Positions 1 through 6,376 of a stretch of DNA of 6,491 nucleotides are shown in pieces (position 1 is the stretch's first letter; every line of letters begins with the position of its first letter). The stretch covers positions 750 to 7,240 of the forward strand of contig JAKAXG010000211.1 in assembly GCA_021827225.1 (NCBI GenBank), given 5' to 3'. A program made the position numbers and the translations under genes. The DNA comes from Actinomycetes bacterium (lineage in GTDB: Bacteria; Actinomycetota; Acidimicrobiia; Acidimicrobiales; Palsa-688). The notes beneath the pieces were generated by a model. That model searched no databases, was not told the DNA's origin, and saw only the letters and a list, made by a program, of their open reading frames with translations.

Positions 1-545
1 CGATCTCCGACGTGCTGGGCTGGTCCATGGGCGGGATGATGGCCCAGGCCCTGGCGGTTACCCACCCCGAGCAGGTCCACCACCTGATCCTGTGCGCCAC
101 CCTCCCCGGCGACGGCAAGGCGGTGGCGCCTACGCCGGCGGTGGTGGCCAAGCTGGCCGCCCCCGCCAACGCCGCAGCCACCTTGTCCCTGCTGTTCCTC
201 TCCGACGCAGCCGGGCAGGCGGCCAGCGGCACCTACGTGGCCGGCATCATCAGCTGGCCCGGCTACTACCCGGCCGGGGCGACGGCCGACAAGGCGGAGG
301 GTGGGGCCCTGGTCGAGTGGACCTCGGGCCAGGACCCGGCCGGTCCCGAGTTGGGAACCATCAAGACGCCCACCCTGGTGGCCGACGGCGCCGAGGACCC
401 CCTGGCCCCGACCGGCAACCCGCAGCACCTGGCCGCCGCCATCCCGGGCGCCCAGCTGGCCCTCTACCCCGACACCGCCCACGCCTTCATGTTCCAGGTC
501 CAGGAGCAGTTCGTGTCCCGGGTCACGGCGTTCCTGGCCGGCTGA
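1..545 (+). CDS. alpha/beta-hydrolase fold protein, C-terminal part (5' end outside window)
   Basis: The reading frame is open from the window edge (first full codon at position 3) to TGA at 543-545, so 180 residues are visible and the N-terminal part is missing. The nucleophile elbow GWSMGG is at the left edge, with the serine codon at 24-26, followed by a typical helix (MMAQALAVTHPEQVHHLIL). The remaining triad residues are a plausible acid in VADGAEDPLAP (Asp codon 396-398) and the histidine in PDTAHAFM (codon 480-482). The region between elbow and acid, which forms the lid over the active site, is short and Ala/Gly-rich. In this family the elbow usually lies about 90-110 residues from the start, so roughly a third of the protein is probably absent. 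This is a likely soluble esterase, lactonase or peptidase-like hydrolase; the substrate cannot be deduced. It is convergent with the minus-strand operon and separated from it by a 330-bp gap, so a functional link is unlikely. The fold is near certain; the specific activity is unknown. Confidence 0.9.
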   Translation, partial: ISDVLGWSMGGMMAQALAVTHPEQVHHLILCATLPGDGKAVAPTPAVVAKLAAPANAAATLSLLFLSDAAGQAASGTYVAGIISWPGYYPAGATADKAEGGALVEWTSGQDPAGPELGTIKTPTLVADGAEDPLAPTGNPQHLAAAIPGAQLALYPDTAHAFMFQVQEQFVSRVTAFLAG

Positions 546-573
546 GGAACGGCCCTGGCCGGCTGAGGAACGG
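533..573. repeat. 21-bp tandem duplication across the hydrolase stop codon
   Basis: The 20-base unit CCTGGCCGGCTGAGGAACGG occurs at 533-552 and again, identical, at 554-573, giving a period of 21 bp. The first copy encodes the last residues and the TGA stop of the hydrolase. The second copy repeats the same seven codons, including TGA, in the same frame. The period is a multiple of three, so a read-through product would stop again at the second TGA (564-566). This looks like a recent slipped-strand or unequal-exchange duplication at the gene end. I see no function for it. Confidence 0.9.
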
Positions 574-599
574 GTGGGCGGCGGGGCCGCCGGCCGGGG

Positions 600-822
600 A
601 ACCGGCGGGCGGCGCAACACCAAGTGGCCCCCGGTAAGTCTCCAGCGCGACCTGGATCGCCAGATGCAGCGGCAGGTGCAGCAGGATTACGCCATGGTGC
701 AGGGGTTCCGTACGGGCATGCTCCGCCTCTGCCAGGCCCAGCTTCGTACCGCTCAGGCGGGCGAAGAGGTGTACGGTCTACAGGGGAAAGCCCAGCTCGA
801 TAATGCGCAGCACCCGGCACTA
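600..822 (-). pseudogene. possible decayed coding remnant, unidentified
   Basis: No intact gene is visible between the hydrolase stop and the end of the operon at 879. In one minus-strand frame the composition still looks coding. Reading down from GTG at 811-813 it gives VLRIIELGFPL, then an in-frame TAG at 778-780. It then continues open through TVHLFARLSGTKLGLAEAEH and LLHLPLHLAIQVALETY to a TGA at 522-524. A further in-frame TAG lies at 820-822. Most codons end in G or C (about 80 percent by eye) and the residue make-up is natural, with Leu as CTG and alternating hydrophobic and charged residues. The opposite strand in the same register reads as an implausible Gln-rich peptide. The phrase IIELGFPL faintly recalls the second helix region of MerR-type regulators, but this is too short to assign. 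It may be the relic of a gene removed by decay or rearrangement, or chance open sequence in GC-rich DNA. The tail below about 600 overlaps the duplication and the hydrolase end and is probably not coding. Confidence 0.3.
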
Positions 823-878
823 AGTCGTCGGCTCCCTCGACCCCTGGCCGGCGGCCTCCCTCGTGGGCTGGGGGCTGA

Positions 879-1721
879 TCAGCCATGAAGCGCGGGCCGC
901 CAGGCCAGGCGGCCCGCTTTGAATCCGTCGATGGTGACCTCGAGGCTCGACTGCCATCCGCCGGTGCCGGTCGAGCCGGGCTGGCTGCGGGCCTCTCCCA
1001 GGTAGCCGACGGATGCGAGGACGTGGCGCCGGTCGGGGGGGCACACGAAAGCGGTGAGTACGTTCGCCACCTCCATGAAGGCGTCCTCGACGGTCCCGGT
1101 CAAGGTGTGGGCCCCGCTCCATTCCCGGGCCTGGCGGGACGGCACGCGGGCCAGGGCACAGCCGAGGGCGATGGCGAGGGGCATTTCCACCACCGCTTCG
1201 GCACCAGGGCCGCCGGCCGGGTCGCTGTAGTGGACCACCGCCCGGGGTAGGTCGACCCGGGGCTCGGCTGCGGCGCCCACCGCCACGTCGCGCTGGAACA
1301 GCGCCGAGAGGACTCCGGCCAAGGAGCGGCCTTCCCCGGGGCTCGGCGCTGCCGCGGGCGCGGCCATTCCCATGGCCGCCCGGACGTGCCAGTCCAGATC
1401 CGGGCCGCTCACCGGCTTGGTCAGCAGGAACTGGGCGCCGGCGTGGAGGGCCTCGGCTCGCAGTCGGGGGCTGGACTCGCAGGTTACGAAGCCGATCTTG
1501 ACGGTCGATCCCCGGCGTTGCAGCTCGCGCATCAGGCCCATTCCCCCGCCCCCGGGCATGTTCCAGTCGGCCACGACCAGCTCCACCGGGCGGGTCGTGA
1601 CCGACTCGATGGCGGCCCCGGTGTCGGCGACGTCACTGATGTCGTCCCAACCGGCCAGGCGCAGCTCCCTCTTGATCAGCAGCCGCATGGTCTCGCTGTC
1701 GTCCACCAAGAGAATGCTCAC
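879..1721 (-). CDS. response regulator: receiver domain fused to CheC/CheX-like domain
   Basis: This is a 280-residue protein starting at GTG (1721-1719), whose first two bases belong to the upstream Hpt gene's last codons, giving a GTGA overlap. No Shine-Dalgarno sequence precedes it, which fits translational reinitiation. Residues 1-120 form a complete receiver domain: acidic pocket D7-D8, phospho-acceptor D52 in VVADWNMPG, switch residue T80, and K102 in LLTKPV. A Pro/Ala-rich linker covers about 120-131. Residues 132-280 are not a DNA-binding domain. They contain DAFMEVAN (D213, E217, N220), which matches the D/S-x3-E-x2-N active-site motif of the CheC/CheX/FliY phosphatase family. The flanking predicted strands (EAVVEMPLAIALG before; RHVLASVGYL and SLEVTIDGFKAGRLAW after) fit that fold. 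One motif copy is present, as in CheX; CheC has two. The protein is probably cytoplasmic and the last acceptor of the relay, either turning over phosphate from a receiver or acting through protein contacts. The receiver is certain; the C-terminal assignment rests on one motif and rough secondary structure. Confidence 0.88.
   Translation of the reverse strand: MSILLVDDSETMRLLIKRELRLAGWDDISDVADTGAAIESVTTRPVELVVADWNMPGGGGMGLMRELQRRGSTVKIGFVTCESSPRLRAEALHAGAQFLLTKPVSGPDLDWHVRAAMGMAAPAAAPSPGEGRSLAGVLSALFQRDVAVGAAAEPRVDLPRAVVHYSDPAGGPGAEAVVEMPLAIALGCALARVPSRQAREWSGAHTLTGTVEDAFMEVANVLTAFVCPPDRRHVLASVGYLGEARSQPGSTGTGGWQSSLEVTIDGFKAGRLAWRPALHG
892..917. repeat. perfect 10-bp inverted repeat at 3' end of the regulator gene
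   Basis: GCGGGCCGCC (892-901) and GGCGGCCCGC (908-917) are exact inverse complements around a 6-nt loop. They encode the Ala-Gly-Arg to Arg-Pro-Ala stretch just before the stop. A separate perfect 12-bp palindrome, GGCTGATCAGCC, sits at 873-884 over the TGA stop codon. The hairpin is strong, but no T-tract follows on either strand and it lies inside the coding sequence, so I do not call it a terminator. It could protect the 3' end of the operon mRNA or be a by-product of GC-rich codons. Confidence 0.6.
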
Positions 1722-2130
1722 GGCGCAGCCGGCCCGGGATCGACCGGGGCCCCGAACAGCACCCGGTGCAGTGCGGAGCTGGCCTGTTGGAGATGGCAGT
1801 CGAGCTGCTCGGCGCCCCGCCGGGCGCCGGTCGGGTCGCCCCGGCGGGCCGATTCCTCGACGTGCCTGCAGCAGTCGGCCAGGGCGGTGGCGGCCACGCT
1901 GGAGCTGGCGCCGCGCAGGGCGTGGGCCACGCCGGCCGCGGCTGCCAGATCTCCGGCCGCCACCGCCGCGCCGAGCGCAACGATGCGCTGGCGGGCCTCG
2001 ATCGCGAAGCCGGTGATCAGCTCCCTCAGGGCCTGGTCGCCGCGGCCCCGGCCGTAGCTGACCAGCTCGACAAGGGTCCACGGGTCCAGCACCGCGGCGG
2101 GCGTGCCGGGGCGGGGAGTCGCCTTCCGGC

Positions 2131-2134
<4 letters not shown>
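1718..2134 (-). CDS. stand-alone Hpt (histidine phosphotransfer) protein
   Basis: This is a 138-residue, mostly alpha-helical protein. The phospho-acceptor motif is AHALRGASSSV with H71, matching the HxLKG-S signature of Hpt domains, with Arg in place of the usual Lys. The N-terminal half (DPWTLVELVSYGRGRGDQAL, then an ITGFAIEARQRI helix) and the following helices fit a four-helix Hpt bundle. There is no kinase, receiver or membrane segment, so its likely role is to carry phosphoryl groups between two receivers in the cytoplasm. The chosen ATG (2134-2132) overlaps the stop of the preceding receiver gene as ATGA. GGGAG lies 8 nt upstream inside that gene. An ATG seven codons earlier (2155) is possible but would enlarge the overlap. 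The gene sits between two receiver genes, exactly as expected for a relay intermediate, and its stop overlaps the next start. The domain assignment is strong. Confidence 0.88.
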
Positions 2135-2559
<425 letters not shown>

Positions 2560-2564
2560 GATCT

Positions 2565-2570
2565 CCTCCT
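2565..2570 (-). promoter_or_regulatory. consensus ribosome binding site AGGAGG of the receiver gene
   Basis: The minus strand reads AGGAGG, then AGATC, then ATG at 2559. This is the strongest Shine-Dalgarno sequence in the operon and it fixes the start of the single-domain receiver against longer in-frame options that would run into the kinase gene. It may allow more receiver than kinase to be made, which is common for relay intermediates. Confidence 0.85.
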
Positions 2571-2573
2571 CGG

Positions 2574-4583
2574 TCAGGCGGCGCTCGGAACGACGGCAGG
2601 GACAGCGGCCGGGTCGGCACCCGGGAAGGTGTCGGGCCGGGCCAGCAGCCCTGCGGCCGGGCGGGGGGCCGCCTCGGCTCCGCCGGGTAGCGCCTCGCGC
2701 CCCGGGTCGGCCAGCGGCAGTCCCAGGGTGAAGGTGCAGCCACCGCCCGGGGTCTCGGCCAGATCCAGGGTGGCCCCCATCCGGTCGGCCAGCTGCCGGC
2801 AGATGAACAGACCCAAACCGCTGCCCCCGCTGGAGCGCGTGGCGCTCTGATCCAGCTGGACGAACCGCTCGAACACCCGGTCCCGGTCGGCCTCGGCGAT
2901 GCCCGGGCCGTGGTCGCTCACCGATACGCACAGCTGGGCGCCTCGACACTCGAAGCCCACCTCGACGGGGCTGCCCGGGGCGTACTTGGCGGCGTTCTGG
3001 ACCAGGTTGGCGATGATCTGGCGGGCCTTGAACCGGTCGGTGGTGACCACGGCTCCGGGCTCGGGCCGCCTCAGGCGCACGGCCGGGCGGACCATGTCGG
3101 GTAGGTCGGCCAGCACGTCATCGGCCAGCTCAGCGGCGCTGGACGCGACCACGTCGCAGTGGATCCGGCCCTGTTCGGCGGCGGCGACGAGCAGCAGGTC
3201 CTCGATGAGAAGCCGTAGGCGCTGCCCCTGGTCGGCGGCATTGTGCAGCAGCCGGTCCCGGGCCGCCGGTTGAATCCGGTCGTCCAGGCGTTGGAGGGTC
3301 TCCACCGCGCCGATCACCACGGTGAGGGGGGTGCGCAGCTCGTGGGATATCGTGGACACGAACTCGTCCTTGCGCTGGTTGGCGATCATCTGGGCGCGCA
3401 GCGAGCGGTGCAGCCGGCCGACCAGGATGGCGTTGGCGGCGATGGCCGCCCCGTGGGCCACGTAGGCGGCCAGCGAGTCGGCGATGCTCGAATCGCGCGG
3501 CGTCCCGGTGGAGGATCGCATGACCGCTACGAGCAGGTCGCAGTCCGAGCCGGTGGGTGAGCGGGCTATGACCACCGTGGCCGAGCCGGCCGCCAGTCGG
3601 CGCAGCGCCGGGTGGAGGGCGGGGGTGCTCAACGACTGGCCGGGTTCCAGCTGATATGACAGCAGGGCCTCTACCTGGTCGGGGTCGGCCGTCCCGCTGC
3701 GGTCCGTTCCGACGGAATGGCCCTCCCACCCGGAGGGCCCGCTGCCCATCAGGCACAGCGATGCCTCACCGGTGAGCAGGCCCCGGGCTTCCTCGGCCAC
3801 CACCGCGGTGACGGCCCGCTCGGCGGCGCGCTCGGCGGTGCGGGTGGTGGCCTGGTAGAGCCGCTCGAAGCGCAGGTGCTCGCTGCGGTGGATGGCGGCG
3901 TGACGGCTGTTCATCCACACCACGACCGCGATCGGGCCGATCAGCAGCGGATAGCCGGGACCCTGCGACCACAGCTGCTGGACCAGCAGCCCGAGGGCGG
4001 TGCCGACGACGGTGGTGGCCGCCGCGGTGGGGACCGAACGGGTCAGTGTGTGGCCGAAGCCGCGGTTCTCGGCCCTGGCCAAGATGGCCGACACCGAGGC
4101 GGCATTGAGAATCCCCCAGCAGCCGACTGCGCCCAGCGCAGCCAGCCAGGAGCCGCCAGGGGCGCCCGAGGCCGGGCGCAGCAAGTGGAACACCTGGCCG
4201 GCGGCGGCCGCGGTGGCCGTCTGGCTCACAGCGTTGAAGGACGCCTTCAGCGCAGGTGCCCGGCTGGTGAGGCAGCGCGCCGCCTCCCCGGCGCCGACCG
4301 CCAGGGCGATCCACGGTGCGGGCAGGTGGAACAAGGCGATGACCAGCACCGATTCTGTGAGGGTGAACCACGCCCGGTGCCGGCTGAACTCCAGCTCCAC
4401 GTTGAGCCGGCCGACAGCTGCGAAGGCGGCGCACAGCGCCAGCAGGGCGAGGAGGTGGGGTGGTCGGGACCAGGCCCCGGCCTGGGGTCCGACCAGGGCC
4501 AGGGCGACGGCGGCGTCGAGGGCGATCACGGTCGCGACGGTGGGACGCAGCCGCGGCGGGGTCCTGTCCCGGGCGACGGTCAT
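2574..4583 (-). CDS. membrane-bound sensor histidine kinase
   Basis: This is a 669-residue protein. Residues 1-225 are hydrophobic, with about six membrane segments (roughly 15-35, 43-60, 74-100, 146-169, 188-204, 211-224) and short loops, resembling MASE-type integral membrane sensors. A charged helical stretch (226-268) leads to a GAF-like region (about 245-390). The HisKA helix carries the H-box with H414 in FVSTISHELRTPL. The ATPase domain has the N-box (N526, N530), G1 (DHGPG, D557), F-box (VFERF, 570-574) and G2 (GGSGLGLF, 586-593). All catalytic boxes are intact. A Pro/Ala-rich tail follows residue 625. There is no receiver domain, so this is a classical rather than hybrid kinase. The ATG at 4583 lies 2 nt after the protease stop, and GGGGAGGG, 9 nt upstream, sits in the last codons of the protease. 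Earlier in-frame ATGs would translate the protease repeats in a wrong frame. The likely substrate is the receiver encoded next. The signal sensed is unknown, possibly in or near the membrane because large external loops are absent. Confidence 0.95.
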   Translation of the reverse strand: MTVARDRTPPRLRPTVATVIALDAAVALALVGPQAGAWSRPPHLLALLALCAAFAAVGRLNVELEFSRHRAWFTLTESVLVIALFHLPAPWIALAVGAGEAARCLTSRAPALKASFNAVSQTATAAAAGQVFHLLRPASGAPGGSWLAALGAVGCWGILNAASVSAILARAENRGFGHTLTRSVPTAAATTVVGTALGLLVQQLWSQGPGYPLLIGPIAVVVWMNSRHAAIHRSEHLRFERLYQATTRTAERAAERAVTAVVAEEARGLLTGEASLCLMGSGPSGWEGHSVGTDRSGTADPDQVEALLSYQLEPGQSLSTPALHPALRRLAAGSATVVIARSPTGSDCDLLVAVMRSSTGTPRDSSIADSLAAYVAHGAAIAANAILVGRLHRSLRAQMIANQRKDEFVSTISHELRTPLTVVIGAVETLQRLDDRIQPAARDRLLHNAADQGQRLRLLIEDLLLVAAAEQGRIHCDVVASSAAELADDVLADLPDMVRPAVRLRRPEPGAVVTTDRFKARQIIANLVQNAAKYAPGSPVEVGFECRGAQLCVSVSDHGPGIAEADRDRVFERFVQLDQSATRSSGGSGLGLFICRQLADRMGATLDLAETPGGGCTFTLGLPLADPGREALPGGAEAAPRPAAGLLARPDTFPGADPAAVPAVVPSAA

Positions 4584-4585
4584 CG

Positions 4586-6130
4586 CTACCAGCCCTCCCC
4601 GGCCCAGTGCATGGTGGCCCACGACGTGTCGGCCCAGTGCATGGTGGCCCAGTGCATGGTGGTCCACGGAGTGCCGGTCCATTGCATGTCCGCCCACCCC
4701 TGGTCAGGCCAGGTGATCGCAGCCCACGACACCGGCCCGGTGGTGTTGTCCCATGTCGAGTCCGTCCAGGTGCCGGTGGCCCACGGCATGACCTGCGCCT
4801 GGCTGCTGGGAACGCCGGTCACCACCGGGTGCTTCTGCCACCATGCCGGCGACGGCGTGGCCTGGTCGGCGGCGGCCACGTCCAGCTGGCCGGCCGGACC
4901 GGAGAGCGGGGCGCCTTCGGTGCTGGTCAGCGCCGCTTTCACGTCGTCAGGGGTGGCGTCGGGATGGTGCTCGATGAGGATGGCGGCGGCGCCTGCGGCG
5001 AGGGCGGTGGCCATCGACGTGCCGCTGCCGACGAAGTACAGGCCGCCCCGGCGGGCCTGGGGGTAGGCCCGGTCGATGACCGATCCGGGAGCGCGCAGCG
5101 ATTCGACCGACACCCCCGGGGCCAGCACGTCGGGCTTGGTCGGCGAGCTCCCCGACCAGGTCGGGGAGCTGTAGGCGCCGCTCGTTGTCTCCGCCCCGGC
5201 AGTGATCACCCACGGGTCGTCCCCGGGGGCGGTGACCTGACTTTCCCCCTCGTTGCCGGCTGCCGCGACGACGGTGATGCCGGACGCCCAGGCTGCTTCC
5301 ACCGCGGCGTCCAGGGGATCGGCCCAGGCAGGGACCGGTAGCTGCGCCCCGAAGGAGATGGACATGACCCGGATGTCGTAGCGGGACCGGTGCGACACGG
5401 CCCAGCCGATGCCCTCGATCAGCCGGGCGATGGTGGTGGAGCCGTCAGAGCGGGCGACCTTCACCGAGACCAGGGTGACGCCCGGGGCCACCCCGGCCAC
5501 CGCGCCCGGACCGCCGATGCCGTTACCGGCGATCAGCCCGGCCATGAAGGTGCCGTGCCCGTATCCGTCGAAGCGGTCGCGACCACCCGAGAAGTCGGGG
5601 CTACGGACCAGGCGGCCCGCATCCAGGCCCGGCGTGGGGTCCACGCCGGTGTCGATCACCGCCACCCCCACGCCAGAACCGGCGGTGGGCGACCACAGAC
5701 CGCCGAGATGCATGCGGGCCAGCTGGGCCGGCTGGTCCGGCCCCGGGGTGGCGGTCCCGGAGCGTCCCGATCCGTAGGAGGACCCGAGCGCTTTCATGGC
5801 CACGTCGGGGGTGACCTCGAACCGCCCGGCGGCGGCCAGGGACCGGGCAGCCGCCGGGGACAGCTGGGCGTCCACGCCGCGCACTACCGGTAGGGGGGCG
5901 ACGACCCGGCCCCCGGCGGCGGCCACCGCAGCCCGGGCCGCGTCGAGCGACGAACCCAGCACCACGAAATGCTGCGCCGGCCCGTCGCCCGGGGGGGCAG
6001 CCGGGGGTCGGGGAGCGGCCGGCAGCGCCATAGCCACCACCCCGAGCGATGGGGCCAGGATCCCCACTCCCATCAACAGGGCCGGGCGGCCGCTGCTGCT
6101 TCGGCGCCGTCTGATTGAAGCGGTCCTCAT
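4586..6130 (-). CDS. secreted subtilisin-family (S8) serine protease with C-terminal Trp-pentad repeats
   Basis: This is a 514-residue protein. The N-terminus is a signal peptide: a basic n-region with RRRR at 7-10, a hydrophobic core at about 17-35, and possible cleavage near ALPAAP (35-40). Residues 52-112 resemble the inhibitor I9 propeptide (QHFVVLGSSLDAARAAVAAA). The catalytic domain (about 140-420) has the full set: D160 in VAVIDTGVD, H192 in YGHGTFMAG, oxyanion N293 in VAAAGNEG, and S372 in GSGTSMATALAAG. It is therefore predicted active, after export and propeptide removal. From residue 446 to the end, Trp recurs at 450, 455, 460, 469, 474, 479, 484, 489, 494, 499, 504, 509 and 514, every five residues with one break, and the last residue is Trp. 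No membrane anchor or sorting signal is seen. The ATG at 6130 has GAGGAAGGA (6136-6144) 5 nt upstream. It is the first gene of the operon and ends 2 nt before the kinase start. It may act at the cell surface, possibly producing or controlling the kinase signal (inference). Confidence 0.96.
   Translation of the reverse strand: MRTASIRRRRSSSGRPALLMGVGILAPSLGVVAMALPAAPRPPAAPPGDGPAQHFVVLGSSLDAARAAVAAAGGRVVAPLPVVRGVDAQLSPAAARSLAAAGRFEVTPDVAMKALGSSYGSGRSGTATPGPDQPAQLARMHLGGLWSPTAGSGVGVAVIDTGVDPTPGLDAGRLVRSPDFSGGRDRFDGYGHGTFMAGLIAGNGIGGPGAVAGVAPGVTLVSVKVARSDGSTTIARLIEGIGWAVSHRSRYDIRVMSISFGAQLPVPAWADPLDAAVEAAWASGITVVAAAGNEGESQVTAPGDDPWVITAGAETTSGAYSSPTWSGSSPTKPDVLAPGVSVESLRAPGSVIDRAYPQARRGGLYFVGSGTSMATALAAGAAAILIEHHPDATPDDVKAALTSTEGAPLSGPAGQLDVAAADQATPSPAWWQKHPVVTGVPSSQAQVMPWATGTWTDSTWDNTTGPVSWAAITWPDQGWADMQWTGTPWTTMHWATMHWADTSWATMHWAGEGW
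4589..4795 (-). repeat. tryptophan pentad repeat region of the protease (residues 446-514)
   Basis: Thirteen tryptophans occur in about 65 residues, with spacing 5, 5, 9, then nine intervals of exactly 5. Units include ATGTW, TDSTW, AAITW, PDQGW, ADMQW, TGTPW, TTMHW, ATMHW, ADTSW and AGEGW. The single 9-residue interval (460-469) equals one lost residue in two units. The unit is x-x-x-x-W with a preference for Thr, Ala, Asp or Gly before Trp. From memory, other actinobacterial subtilases end in Trp-Ser-Gly-type repeats, so this may be a variant of a poorly characterised tail. Possible roles are wall or glycan binding, a beta-solenoid, or a surface-retention signal; none is shown. Confidence 0.93.
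4601..4666. repeat. 15-bp tandem DNA repeat units in the protease 3' end
   Basis: GGCCCAGTGCATGGTGG is found at 4601-4617, 4631-4647 and 4646-4662, i.e. at offsets of 30 and 15 bp. The intervening unit (4616-4630) is diverged. Each 15-bp unit encodes one x-T-M-H-W pentapeptide on the minus strand. The near identity of three units at DNA level, compared with the diverged units further upstream, points to recent local expansion by slippage. The number of units may vary between strains. Confidence 0.88.
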
Positions 6131-6135
6131 GGTTG

Positions 6136-6144
6136 TCCTTCCTC
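6136..6144 (-). promoter_or_regulatory. ribosome binding site of the protease gene
   Basis: The minus strand reads GAGGAAGGA followed by CAACC and then ATG at 6130. The good complementarity and the 5-nt spacing support this ATG as the first start codon of the operon, in agreement with the signal peptide that begins directly after it. Confidence 0.75.
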
Positions 6145-6337
6145 TCGCCCGTCGATGGGAGCGCCGGACGGTTCGGGCTGTGGTCCGGGCACGGCCCTAT
6201 CGTCGTCGTGCAGCGTCCCAGCGGGACAGGATCATTCGCCGCTTTGACCCCACCGGGATGGTGCCTGCCCGTCCCGTCGGCAGGTGTCGGCACCCCCCGA
6301 TCGGACTACCCGAGGCACGGCCCGCGGAATTCCCTGA

Positions 6338-6361
6338 CCGTACCGGCAGCTACCGGTAACG
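6338..6361 (-). terminator. possible hairpin terminator downstream of the right-edge fragment
   Basis: TACCGG (6341-6346) and CCGGTA (6353-6358) pair around a 6-nt loop. The stem is extended by CCG (6338-6340) with CGG (6360-6362) across a single bulged A. It begins about 15 nt beyond the TGA of the right-edge fragment on the minus strand. No T-tract follows, so it would have to act as a tail-less terminator of the kind proposed for actinobacteria. The evidence is weak, but its position between two transcription units fits. Confidence 0.3.
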
Positions 6362-6376
6362 GGCGGGCTGGTGGCG

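Larger units (their letters stand above)
6131..6376 (-). other. non-coding leader/promoter region of the operon
   Basis: About 245 bases lie between the right-edge gene fragment and the protease start, with no convincing coding sequence on either strand. This must contain the operon promoter, but I cannot pick confident -35 and -10 elements by eye. Two hairpins could form in the transcript. One is GTCCC (6215-6219) with GGGAC (6223-6227) and a 3-nt loop. The other is a longer stem in which 6260-6269 pairs with 6279-6282 and 6289-6294, leaving a 6-nt bulge and a 9-nt loop. Depending on where transcription starts, these could be part of a structured 5' leader. No known riboswitch consensus was recognised. 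Confidence 0.55.

Noticed and set aside
639..888. Plus-strand frame encoding a Gln-rich peptide (QRDLDRQMQRQVQQDY)
   Set aside because: The many CAG codons are the complement of CTG leucine codons in the more natural minus-strand frame. It continues from a hydrolase shadow frame and has no plausible start of its own.
892..917. Intrinsic terminator for the operon
   Set aside because: The hairpin lies before the stop codon and has no T-tract on either strand; ending transcription here would remove the stop codon.
1722..2081. Upstream extension of the terminal response regulator by 120 residues
   Set aside because: The extension is Arg/Gly-rich, overlaps the Hpt gene in another frame, and the receiver fold begins exactly at the GTG at 1721.
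2560..2949. Upstream extension of the single-domain receiver into the kinase gene
   Set aside because: It is a frame shadow of the kinase ATPase domain. The consensus AGGAGG fixes the start at 2559.
4584..4697. A 38-residue N-terminal extension of the histidine kinase rich in His, Gly and Leu (HHALGHHALG)
   Set aside because: It is the protease Trp-repeat DNA read in another frame. The kinase ATG at 4583 has a good ribosome binding site and sits right after the protease stop.
3717..5066. Long plus-strand open frame of 449 codons opposite the kinase and protease
   Set aside because: It is antisense to two genes with complete catalytic motifs, has Gly/Gln/His-biased composition and no recognisable domain. 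Long shadow frames are expected in DNA this GC-rich.
6180..6300. Cyclic-di-GMP or other riboswitch in the operon leader
   Set aside because: The motif GTCAAAGCGG drew attention, but the conserved core and tetraloop-receptor pattern of GEMM elements are not present, and no other class consensus was recognised.
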